DNA of 64,000 nt. It comes from Actinomadura barringtoniae (GTDB lineage Bacteria > Actinomycetota > Actinomycetes > Streptosporangiales > Streptosporangiaceae). Of the stretch, positions 1 through 7,566 are shown one piece after another. The notes under the pieces were generated by a model. The model ran no database searches, was not told the DNA's origin, and was given only the letters and a program-made list of their open reading frames with translations. Within the stretch, counting starts at the first letter, position 1. Every line of letters begins with the position of its first letter. The DNA lies in NCBI RefSeq assembly GCF_017573505.1, contig NZ_JAGEOJ010000005.1, positions 372,001-436,000 on the forward strand. The letters are read 5' to 3'. The position numbers and the translations under genes are program-made.

Positions 1-2368
1 GAAGCCACTGCCCCTCGGGGCCGTTCCAGCCGCCGGTCAGCCAGGAGGTGACCGGGTTGCCGTCCAGCGCGGCGTACGGGGTGGCGCCGGTCTTGCGCGC
101 CTGCGGGATCGCGTCGGCTCCGGCGGCGGAGGTGGACGCGGTGACGTCCTTGATGCCGGTGTAGGCGGCGGTCGTGGCGTAGCGGTTCCAGCCGTCGTCC
201 AGGACGTCGTCGGCCTCGCCGGACTGCCCGATGGACAGGGTCTGGGAGGTCTGATGGAGCTCGCCGAAGTTGCGCGTCAGCGAGCGCTGGGAGTCCGAGA
301 CGACCGGGGATCCGCCCAGGTCGGGGGCGTCGTCGTTGACCAGGGCGGGCCGCCCGTTCAGGGCCTTGTCGTCGGCCATGGTCAGCAGCGACTCCGGCCC
401 CCCGTACACGCGCAGCGGGTTGGTCGCGTCGCTGAGGCTGGCGACGTCGTCGGCGCCCTCGACCTCGTACACCTCCAGCGGCGGGTACTTCTGGTCGACC
501 GCCGAGACCGTGTCGTCGCTGAGGGCGCCGCCGACCGGCTGTTCGCCGCCGAACGTGGCGACCTTCTTCAGGCCCGGGGAGGCGTCGAGGGACTGGTGGA
601 GCCGGGCGGGCCAGGCGCCGCGCAGCGTCTCCCTGCTGAGGTCGTTGCGTACGAGGACGTACCGCATGCCCATCCGGCCCAGGAACTCGGCCAGGCCCGG
701 TGAGCTCCGCCCCGACCTGACCTGAAGGTCGATCGCGTCGAGGGCGCGCGTGTAGCCGGGCGAGCCCGCCGGAACGAGCTGCCGTACGCCCCAGCGCGCC
801 GACAGGAGCGGCTGGACGATGTCGTCCATCGGCCGCCCCCACAGGTATTCGCCGAACGAGGCGCCGGGCAGGGCCAGCACGCCCTGTTCCCCCGCCTGGG
901 CGTTCAGCCAGGAGGCGGCGTCGCGCCAGTACTTGGGCACCTGGGCGAAGTCGCCGGGCCCCGACAGCCCGCTGGACAGTGCCGGAGCCGTGATGCCCGC
1001 CAGGGCCGCGAACGCCACTGCTTGGAGGCTGATGAGTGAGCGTGCGAGGGTGCGTGAACCGGCCCTCGCGCCCGTCCAGGGCTTGGGCGCCCGCCAGGGT
1101 CTCGGGGCGGTGACCAGCAGGTGGGTGAGCCCGAGCGCCAGCGGAAGCCGGACCACCGCGTCGAACTTGTGCAGGTTGCGGAGCGGCGCGAGCGGGCCGT
1201 CCAGCAGGTCGCGCGTCTGCGCGGCGAACGGTCCGGGGATGTCGCTGAGGTGCCCGGCCGAGATGATCACGAGTCCGGCGAGCAGCGTGAGCAGCAGGAA
1301 GGTCCGTTCGGGCAGCAGGCGGCGCAGCAGCCCGGCCAGGCCGAGCGCGGCCAGCAGGCCCGTGCACATCATCGCGAACGGGCTGAGCGACAGGTCGTGC
1401 CCGACCGGCCACCAGACCTGCCCGTCCACCAGCAGGTAGTTCACCCAGCGCTCGGCGCCGCGGAAGGTGTTGATCAGGCCGGTCGGGCCGGTCGTGGTCT
1501 CGGCCTTCTCGGTGTAGGTCAGCCAGGAGAAGCCGTACGTGCCCGTGAGCAGCAGCGGCAGCAGCCACCAGGCCGTCGCGGCGCCGGCCGCCAGCGACCA
1601 CCAGCCCAGCAGGCGGATGCGCGGCGCGCGGCGCGGCCGGGTCACCAGGTAGATGAACGGGACGACCAGCACGGCCACGGTCGCGGTCGCGTTGATGCCG
1701 CCGCAGCAGGCGATCGCGAGACCCGACCGGGCCGCCGCCCGCACCCGGCCGCCGCCCTCGATCGCGGTGATCAGCGGCAGCACGATCCATGGCAGCATCG
1801 CCAGCGGCAGGTACTCCGAGGAGATCTGCCCGAGCAGCGACAGCCCGCTCGGCGCCAGCGCGTAGGCCAGGCCGCCGACCAGCCGGGTCACCGGTCCGCC
1901 GATGCCGAGGCGTTCGGCGAGGCGCCGGGTGCCGAGGAACGCCAGGCACATCAGCAGGGTCAGCCAGAGCCGCTGGGTGATCCACGGCGGCATCCCGATC
2001 AGGTTGCCGAGCGCGTGGAACGGGCCCACCGGGAACAGGTAGCCGACCGCCTGGTTCTGCAGCTGGCCGAACTGTTCGGGATCCCACAGGTGCAGGGCGC
2101 GGCCGAGGAACCCGTCCGGGTTCACGGCCATGTCGATCTTGGTGTCGGCGAGGATCTTGCCGGGCCGGGTGCCGAACGCCAGAACGGCCAGCGCCAGGCA
2201 GCAGACCAGCGCGCGCAAGCGGTCCTGGAGCCGGGGGTCGATCGGATCGGGCTCGGCGGGCTCCGGCCGTTCGGGCGGAGGCGGCTCGGCGGGCTGCGGC
2301 TCGCCGGTGCGCCACTCTATGGCAGGGGGCTGGTCGGATCGATGCCGATCCGTCTCTCCCACCGCCAT
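1..2368 (-). CDS. AftD-like alpha-(1->3)-arabinofuranosyltransferase, C-terminus cut by window edge
   Basis: Large integral-membrane GT-C-type glycosyltransferase. In mycobacteria AftD adds arabinose from decaprenyl-phospho-arabinose to cell-wall arabinan; the acceptor here is unknown. The ATG at 2368 follows a GGAGGG box. After a Pro/Glu-rich cytosolic tail (about 1-40) come a first membrane helix and an extracytoplasmic loop of the AftD/DUF3367 type (PDGFLGRALHLWDPEQFGQL, about residues 70-90), then many membrane segments to about residue 420 and a soluble periplasmic part. The last readable residues (TPYAALDGNPVTSW) resemble the discoidin-like carbohydrate-binding modules of AftD proteins. 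At least 789 codons are present and the gene continues past base 1. It ends the minus-strand glycan gene cluster. Family assignment is by motif and by the DUF2613 neighbour, as in mycobacteria. Confidence 0.8.
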   Translation of the reverse strand, partial: MAVGETDRHRSDQPPAIEWRTGEPQPAEPPPPERPEPAEPDPIDPRLQDRLRALVCCLALAVLAFGTRPGKILADTKIDMAVNPDGFLGRALHLWDPEQFGQLQNQAVGYLFPVGPFHALGNLIGMPPWITQRLWLTLLMCLAFLGTRRLAERLGIGGPVTRLVGGLAYALAPSGLSLLGQISSEYLPLAMLPWIVLPLITAIEGGGRVRAAARSGLAIACCGGINATATVAVLVVPFIYLVTRPRRAPRIRLLGWWSLAAGAATAWWLLPLLLTGTYGFSWLTYTEKAETTTGPTGLINTFRGAERWVNYLLVDGQVWWPVGHDLSLSPFAMMCTGLLAALGLAGLLRRLLPERTFLLLTLLAGLVIISAGHLSDIPGPFAAQTRDLLDGPLAPLRNLHKFDAVVRLPLALGLTHLLVTAPRPWRAPKPWTGARAGSRTLARSLISLQAVAFAALAGITAPALSSGLSGPGDFAQVPKYWRDAASWLNAQAGEQGVLALPGASFGEYLWGRPMDDIVQPLLSARWGVRQLVPAGSPGYTRALDAIDLQVRSGRSSPGLAEFLGRMGMRYVLVRNDLSRETLRGAWPARLHQSLDASPGLKKVATFGGEQPVGGALSDDTVSAVDQKYPPLEVYEVEGADDVASLSDATNPLRVYGGPESLLTMADDKALNGRPALVNDDAPDLGGSPVVSDSQRSLTRNFGELHQTSQTLSIGQSGEADDVLDDGWNRYATTAAYTGIKDVTASTSAAGADAIPQARKTGATPYAALDGNPVTSWLTGGWNGPEGQWL

Positions 2369-2421
2369 GGTCGCGCCCTCCGCCCCAACGCTCTGCTAAT
2401 CCGGGCTACTCGTTGTCCGGG

Positions 2422-3726
2422 CTACTCGGGACGGCCGAGCAACCGCTCCAGCGGGGTCGCGGGGCGCACGGATCCCGCGGCGCCCACTTCGGCCAGCAGC
2501 GCGTCGCGGTCGGGGCCTTCCGCCACCCGCGGCTGACCGTCACCGTACCGGTGGACGACGTGTGCGTCGTCATCGGCGGTCGCGGCCGACCCGACCTGGA
2601 CGGCCGCGCTGATCAGGCGTCCCATCCGTTCCGCGGTGCGCGGCCAGCCGAACTCGCCGGCCCAGCTCCGGCAGGCCTCGCTCAGCTCGGCCCGGCGGGC
2701 GGGGTCGTCCAGCTCCTTCAGCGCCCGCTCGACGACCTCGGCCGGCTCGTCGCCGGGATCGGCCAGCCAGCCGGTCCTGCCGTCGCGGACGGCGTCCCGC
2801 AGGCCGTCCACGTCGTGGGCCACGGTCGGCACCCCGAGCGCCGCGGCCTCGATCACGCTGAGGCCCCAGCCCTCGCCCTGGGAGGTCGACAGGTGCAGGT
2901 CGGCGCGCGCCACCAGGGCGGTCTTGGTGGCCTCGTCGACGAAGCCGTGCAGGATGACGGTCCCGGTCAGGCCGCGTTCCTTGATCTGCGCGGCGAGCGC
3001 GGGGGCCTCCGGGCCGTTCCCGACCAGGTGCAGGCGCAGGCCGGGGCGACGCTCGGCCAGACGTTCGGCCATGTCCAGGAGGCGGCCGAGGCGCTTGTGC
3101 GGAACGAGCCGGGTCACGCAGACCAGGTCCGGCTCGCCTCGCTCCACCTGGATCTCGGTGGGCTCGGTCTCGATCTGGGTGACGCCGTTGGGGACGACGT
3201 AGGCGGGCCCGGTCCAGCGGAGCCTTTCCCTGACGGCCTTGCGGGTGGACGTGGAGACGACCACGAAGGCGTGGCGGCGGTAGGTCCAGCGGGTGACCGG
3301 CCCCTCCAGGACCTTGCCGATCCAGGCCAGCCAGCCCGGGAAGTAAAGGCCGAACTGGGCGTCGTGGACGTGGTGGACCACGCAGAAGACCGGAACCCTG
3401 CGCGGCAGGACCCAAGGGGTGAAGAACGGGATGCCGTTCTGGCAGTCGATGACGGCGTCGAACGAGCGGCGGTGGCCCAGCGTCCAGGCCAGCACGAGCG
3501 GGTAGATCGTGAAGCGGCCACCCAGGCGGACCAGGTCCACGCCCTCGACCGTCTCGCGGCGCGCCTGACCAGGGGCCCGGCACGTGACGTACGTGACCTT
3601 GGCACCCTCGGCGGCGTACCGCCGGGCGAGCTCCCACGCGTAGCGCTCGGCGCCGCCCGCTGCGGGATGCCAAGGATCCCGCCAGTTGACGATCGCCAGC
3701 CGCAGGCCGCCGACGTTCATGGTCAT
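2422..3726 (-). CDS. GT4-family glycosyltransferase (GT-B fold)
   Basis: A 434-residue soluble or membrane-associated nucleotide-sugar glycosyltransferase. The N-terminal domain has GGAERYAWELARRYA (about residues 22-37), the acceptor-side helix typical of GT4. The C-terminal domain has the E-x7-E nucleotide-sugar motif (EGWGLSVIEAAALGVPTVA). The ATG at 3726 overlaps the TGA of the upstream GT2 gene (ATGA), so translation is probably coupled; an in-frame ATG six bases on (3720) is the alternative start. It lies between a GT2 and an AftD-like gene, which suggests it adds a sugar to a lipid-linked or cell-wall glycan. Donor and acceptor cannot be read from the sequence. Confidence 0.85.
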   Translation of the reverse strand: MTMNVGGLRLAIVNWRDPWHPAAGGAERYAWELARRYAAEGAKVTYVTCRAPGQARRETVEGVDLVRLGGRFTIYPLVLAWTLGHRRSFDAVIDCQNGIPFFTPWVLPRRVPVFCVVHHVHDAQFGLYFPGWLAWIGKVLEGPVTRWTYRRHAFVVVSTSTRKAVRERLRWTGPAYVVPNGVTQIETEPTEIQVERGEPDLVCVTRLVPHKRLGRLLDMAERLAERRPGLRLHLVGNGPEAPALAAQIKERGLTGTVILHGFVDEATKTALVARADLHLSTSQGEGWGLSVIEAAALGVPTVAHDVDGLRDAVRDGRTGWLADPGDEPAEVVERALKELDDPARRAELSEACRSWAGEFGWPRTAERMGRLISAAVQVGSAATADDDAHVVHRYGDGQPRVAEGPDRDALLAEVGAAGSVRPATPLERLLGRPE

Positions 3727-4517
3727 CCTGGCCCGGCGCCCGACGTCGAGGGGACCGTGCCGTCCGCGCGGACGATGGTGTGGTGGGTGGCGGGCGCCAG
3801 GAACGTGCTGCGGGCCCGGATCTGGACGATGTCGCGCAGGCACTGGAACGAGTGCCGCCGCACCGAGTAGGTGCTGCCGGCGCGGTCCTTCCAGACGACC
3901 GGGATGTCGGTCACCGCGGCGCCGCGGCGGACGCAGTGCATGAGCAGTTCGACGTCGAACGAGAAGCCCGCCGTCCGCAGGTCGGCGGCGGACGCCCTGG
4001 CCAGCGGCCCGGCGAAGAACTTGAAGCCGCACTGGGTGTCGGCGATGCCCCCGGCCAGGTCGCGCACCACCCGGTTGAAGGTGATCGCGCCCAGGCGGCG
4101 CAGGGGGTGCCCGTAGGCCTCCACGATCGAGTCGTGATGGCGCCGGGAGCCGACGACGACCGGATGGCCTTCGCGGAGGAGGTCGAGGACATCGTCCAGG
4201 GCGGCCAGATCGGTGGCCATGTCGGCGTCGCAGAAGCCGACGTGGGGGGCGCGGGTGGCGAGCAGACCGGCACGTACGGCGGCGCCCTTGCCGCGCTGCG
4301 CACAGTGCAGAAGCCGCACCGGAACGGGTCCCTGCCAGTTCCGGACGATGTCGGCCGTGCCGTCGGTGCTGGCGTTGTCGACCACGATCACCTCGGCGCG
4401 CACAGGAAGCTCTGCGAGCTTCTTACAGAGCACGGAGAGCCCAACCGGGAGACGTTCGGCCTCGTTGTAGGCCGGTACGACGATCTCCAGGGCGGCGGAG
4501 CGGGGGTGGTCGCCCAT
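3723..4517 (-). CDS. GT2-family glycosyltransferase, dolichol-/polyprenyl-phosphate sugar synthase type
   Basis: A 264-residue GT-A enzyme starting at MGDHP (ATG 4517). It shows the GT2 start EIVVPAYNEAERLP, the nucleotide-binding VVDNASTDGTADIV, the metal-binding DAD (FCDADMATD) and the QCGFKFF segment of polyprenyl-phosphate glucose/mannose synthases. There is no strong C-terminal membrane anchor. Family members transfer a hexose from a nucleotide sugar to polyprenyl phosphate, making the donor used by GT-C enzymes outside the membrane. That fits its position next to two polytopic GT-C-like proteins. An upstream in-frame extension exists but overlaps the DUF2613 gene in another frame, so I reject it. 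Stop overlaps the GT4 start. Confidence 0.85.
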   Translation of the reverse strand: MGDHPRSAALEIVVPAYNEAERLPVGLSVLCKKLAELPVRAEVIVVDNASTDGTADIVRNWQGPVPVRLLHCAQRGKGAAVRAGLLATRAPHVGFCDADMATDLAALDDVLDLLREGHPVVVGSRRHHDSIVEAYGHPLRRLGAITFNRVVRDLAGGIADTQCGFKFFAGPLARASAADLRTAGFSFDVELLMHCVRRGAAVTDIPVVWKDRAGSTYSVRRHSFQCLRDIVQIRARSTFLAPATHHTIVRADGTVPSTSGAGPG

Positions 4518-4536
4518 CAGGCCATCGCGCGGCGCG

Positions 4537-4668
4537 TCAGCGCGAGCCGTAGTTGTACAGCGGCTTGATGACCGGGTCCTTCTGAGAGGCGTTCGAGATC
4601 TGCACCGCGCCGAACGAGGCGCCGGCGGCCAGCAGAACGCCCGCCAGTGCGGCGATGGCAATACGCAT
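4537..4668 (-). CDS. DUF2613-type single-pass micro-protein
   Basis: A 43-residue protein with one N-terminal hydrophobic helix (IAALAGVLLAAGASFGAVQI) and a short outer tail ending YNYGSR. The size, the single helix and the aromatic-Gly-Asn/Ser-Arg ending match DUF2613, whose mycobacterial member (Rv0236A) sits beside aftD (Rv0236c). The ATG shares one base with the stop of the upstream membrane gene (TGATG), so it should be translationally coupled. The GT2 gene starts 19 bases after its stop. A role as a small accessory subunit of the arabinosyltransferase machinery is inference from conserved neighbourhood. Confidence 0.75.
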   Translation of the reverse strand: MRIAIAALAGVLLAAGASFGAVQISNASQKDPVIKPLYNYGSR

Positions 4669-6311
4669 CAGGGGGTCCTTCGACGGGAGGAGTTACGGCC
4701 GAGTAGCTGGGGGACCAGAGTAGGGCCTGAGGCCAGGAATGACCAGAAAATCACCGCAACCGCGACAATCCAGGCAGTCACCACCGGCGCGACCGGCACT
4801 TTCTTCTCCGGGACGGCACTCGTCCCGGAGATCCTGTATAGCACCAGATCACGGCCCCTGTAGGCCTCTTCCGCACCAGGGACGGCAGCATCCCCGGCGT
4901 CGACGGCGACGTACCGGATCCCCTCGTGAGCGAGGGCCTCGGCGGTCGGCGCCCTCATGATCGGGTCCAGCGCGACGGCCCGCGGATCCTCCGCAGCGAC
5001 CGTCGTGGTCCCGACCGTCACCGCGTCGTTGATGATCACTCGGCGGGGCAGGTAGCGCTGCAGCGGGTCCAGGACCCGGCGGCCGTGGTTCCAGGGGTAG
5101 CTGCGGTAGGCCGCCCATGGCGCCACGGCCACGTCCCCGGGCACCGAATCGGCCGCGATGATCTTCCGCGCCCGCGCCCAGTCATCCGGGTAGTCGACCG
5201 CCCGGAGCGCACCCGCCGCCCCCCAAGCGAGCGTCGGGAGCAGGATCACGGGCACCGCCACGGCACACGCTGCGACAAAGCCGAGCCGGGCCTCGATCAA
5301 CCGGTCCGCCGCCAGCCCGAGCCCGACGGCGACCAGCACGGCCAGCGGCGCCACGAACTGCTGGCCGTCGCGGACCACCGAGAACCCTGACCAGATGTCG
5401 ATCAGGCCCTTGAGCAGGCCGGGAACGGTTCCGAGTGCCGCGATCGCGAAGCCCACGGCCGCCGCGATGGGCAACGCCCTGTCCCTGCCGTACTTCCCGT
5501 ACGCGATCAGGGCGCCGACGACCACCAGGAGCCAGAGCACCGCCACCACCGGCGTCCCGTAGCCGCTCGGCACGGTCTCGCCGTTCCACACGCCGCCCAG
5601 TGTGAACAGACTGCCGAGCGCTCCGAACGGGGTGTCGGCCCGGGCGGCGAACGTCTCGACCGCCGCGCCGTCGCCCGGCACTCCGCCCGGCCGCAGGAAC
5701 GCCGGAACCAGCCAGGGCAGGCTGAGCGCACCGACCGCCCCGATGACCTTGAGAGCGTCCGCCCGCCTGGGCCCGCACAGCGTGATCACCACGGCGGTGA
5801 GGCCGGAGACCGCGAGCGCCGCGAACCCTCCGGTGGCGGCCGGGATCAGAGCTATCACCAGTCGCCGGCCGTCGCCCTTCATGGCCGCGGCGACCACCCA
5901 CGGGAGCGCCGCGTACCCCAGCAGCAACGCCCACTGCCCAAGGAGCAGCCGTTCCGCCACGAACGGGTTCCAGGCGTAGCAGACACCCGCCGCCAGCCTC
6001 GGGATCAGCCGCTGCGACGGCACCAGCGAGGCCGCCGCCGAGCACGCCATCACGAAGATCGCCAGCAGGATCAGCTTCTGCGCGAGGTCGGCGGGCATCA
6101 CCGTGCTCAGCGCGGTCACGAAGGCATCGCTCGGCACGTGCCGCGGCATCACCCCGGTCAGCCCGAAGGTCATCCGGCTGAACGTGGGGTCCGGGACGAA
6201 GACCATGTCGTACGACAGCACGAAGCCGGGCGCGAGCCCCGGCCCCACCGCCGCCAGCCCGAGCCCCAGCCCGGTGAGCGCGGCCGCAAGGTGCCGCATA
6301 CGCCCTGTCAT
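4668..6311 (-). CDS. Polytopic membrane protein, GT-C-like, of the glycan cluster
   Basis: A 547-residue protein with about ten to twelve membrane helices. After the first helix there is an outer loop (DPTFSRMTFGLTGVMPRHV, about residues 42-60) placed like the first periplasmic loop of AftD/PMT-type GT-C enzymes, followed by a helix bundle with conserved-looking WNPFVAERLLLGQWALLLG. After the main bundle a soluble segment (about 390-510) precedes one last helix and a basic tail. Start ATG 6311 is uncertain; ATG 6299 is an alternative and neither has a strong ribosome site. It is the first gene of the cluster that continues into DUF2613, GT2, GT4 and the AftD-like gene. A lipid-linked sugar transferase or carrier is likely; substrate unknown. 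Confidence 0.7.
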   Translation of the reverse strand: MTGRMRHLAAALTGLGLGLAAVGPGLAPGFVLSYDMVFVPDPTFSRMTFGLTGVMPRHVPSDAFVTALSTVMPADLAQKLILLAIFVMACSAAASLVPSQRLIPRLAAGVCYAWNPFVAERLLLGQWALLLGYAALPWVVAAAMKGDGRRLVIALIPAATGGFAALAVSGLTAVVITLCGPRRADALKVIGAVGALSLPWLVPAFLRPGGVPGDGAAVETFAARADTPFGALGSLFTLGGVWNGETVPSGYGTPVVAVLWLLVVVGALIAYGKYGRDRALPIAAAVGFAIAALGTVPGLLKGLIDIWSGFSVVRDGQQFVAPLAVLVAVGLGLAADRLIEARLGFVAACAVAVPVILLPTLAWGAAGALRAVDYPDDWARARKIIAADSVPGDVAVAPWAAYRSYPWNHGRRVLDPLQRYLPRRVIINDAVTVGTTTVAAEDPRAVALDPIMRAPTAEALAHEGIRYVAVDAGDAAVPGAEEAYRGRDLVLYRISGTSAVPEKKVPVAPVVTAWIVAVAVIFWSFLASGPTLVPQLLGRNSSRRRTP

Positions 6312-6333
6312 CAGGCGAAAGAGGCTATCCGAC

Positions 6334-6882
6334 TCAGTGCGAGAAGGGCTCCACGCAGGAGCCCTCCATGGTCGGGCCGTCGACCTCGATCAGGACGCGG
6401 GTGGGGCGCAGGTCGCCGTACACGCAGGCCCGCTGCCCCACGATCACCCAGAAGCCGACCAGCTGCTGGGTCGTGCCGGCCGTCGTGACCTGGATCTGCT
6501 TGGCGGAGACGCGGTCGCGCGGCTGGCCGAGGTCGAGCAGGATCCGTTCGACCGACTTCTCGGAGAAGTCACCGGACTCGCGCAAGGACTGGAGGCGCGG
6601 CCGGATGCGGGCCGCCGCCGCGTTCCCCAGGCGCCGGTCGTTCGCGGACAGCTCGGCCCGTTGCTTCCAGCCGTTGTTCTCCTGCTGGTGGGGAGCCATG
6701 TCGCCACCGCCGCGGGTTGTGTTCTCGTCGTACGGGCTTGGGGGCGCGCTCGGAGACGCGCTCGGAGACCCGCTCCGGCTGGCCGTCGGCGACGAGTTGA
6801 CGTGCTGGGTGCCGCAGGCCGCCAGTGCGAGCGAGGCGGCTGCGAACGCGGCGACCGGCACGGCCCGGCGCGAGATCGTCAT
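6334..6882 (-). CDS. Putative lipoprotein, unknown function
   Basis: A 182-residue secreted lipoprotein. The signal peptide has a basic start (MTISRRA) and ends with a lipobox LAAC (Cys23). A Ser/Pro-rich linker (SPTASRSGSPSASPSAPPSP) follows, then a globular domain with RACVYGDLRPTRVLIEVDG near the C-terminus. An in-frame upstream ATG (6918) would place 12 charged residues before the signal peptide, so I prefer ATG 6882. The protein ends just upstream of the glycan cluster on the same strand (22-base gap), so it might be cotranscribed with it. I do not recognise the globular domain. Confidence 0.7.
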   Translation of the reverse strand: MTISRRAVPVAAFAAASLALAACGTQHVNSSPTASRSGSPSASPSAPPSPYDENTTRGGGDMAPHQQENNGWKQRAELSANDRRLGNAAAARIRPRLQSLRESGDFSEKSVERILLDLGQPRDRVSAKQIQVTTAGTTQQLVGFWVIVGQRACVYGDLRPTRVLIEVDGPTMEGSCVEPFSH

Positions 6883-6939
6883 GGAGCGATTCTCGCGGCG
6901 GGCGTGCCGGTCGTACATGAGTACGCGTACTCAATCCGC

Positions 6940-7386
6940 TCAGTAGACGGGGCGGTAGCTGCCCTTGCCGCACGCCTTGACCTTGAGGACGCCCTTGGAC
7001 TTGCGGATCAGGCACTCGGCGACCCACAGGTGCTGGGCGTTGCCAAGGGTGATCTTGCGCGGCCAGGTGATCGTGCGGTTGTGGCCGTACGGGCGGGCGT
7101 TCGGGCTGGTGTGGACGTCGGTGTGGGTGCCCCTGGTCGTGACGAAGCGGATCATCGCGTAGTTCTTGCCCACGCAGCGGTCCCGGACCTTGGCCATGGT
7201 GATGGTGACCGTGCCCTTGCCGCGCACGTAGTTGCCCCAGCCCGAGACGCAGTCGATGGTGTTCTTGGTCTGCCAGTGGCGGGGCTTGGCGGCGGCGGTC
7301 GCCGTCACGTCCGCACCCGCGCTCCCCGCCCCGATCGTGCCGAGCACCAGCGCGCCACTCGCGATCACGGTCAAGCCACGTCGCAT
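6940..7386 (-). CDS. Small secreted protein, unknown function
   Basis: A 148-residue exported protein with a clear signal peptide (MRRGLTVIASGALVLGTIGAGSAGA) and an excellent ribosome site (GAGGAGGAG before ATG 7386). The mature part is basic and Trp/Tyr/Lys-rich, has four Cys (two disulphides likely) and begins with AAKPRHWQT, a motif that recurs in the GH16 protein at 28744-29697. It follows no recognisable enzyme family. The 180-base stretch upstream (7387-7566) holds only its own leader and the 3' side of the acyl-CoA dehydrogenase gene. Confidence 0.75.
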   Translation of the reverse strand: MRRGLTVIASGALVLGTIGAGSAGADVTATAAAKPRHWQTKNTIDCVSGWGNYVRGKGTVTITMAKVRDRCVGKNYAMIRFVTTRGTHTDVHTSPNARPYGHNRTITWPRKITLGNAQHLWVAECLIRKSKGVLKVKACGKGSYRPVY

Positions 7387-7566
7387 TCGAGCTCCTCCTC
7401 GCTACCGTCGCGGCGGCTCCCTGACCGTCGCCGCCGCCCCCGAAATGCTGGCAGCGGGGCGACGGCGGTTCGTCCTTTCATGTGCAGGAGTGACGTACGC
7501 CACTGCGGCGGCACGGTGGTGGCTCTGTGGCGGCGCGGTGTTCGCCGGATGTTGGCCGTACGGTCT

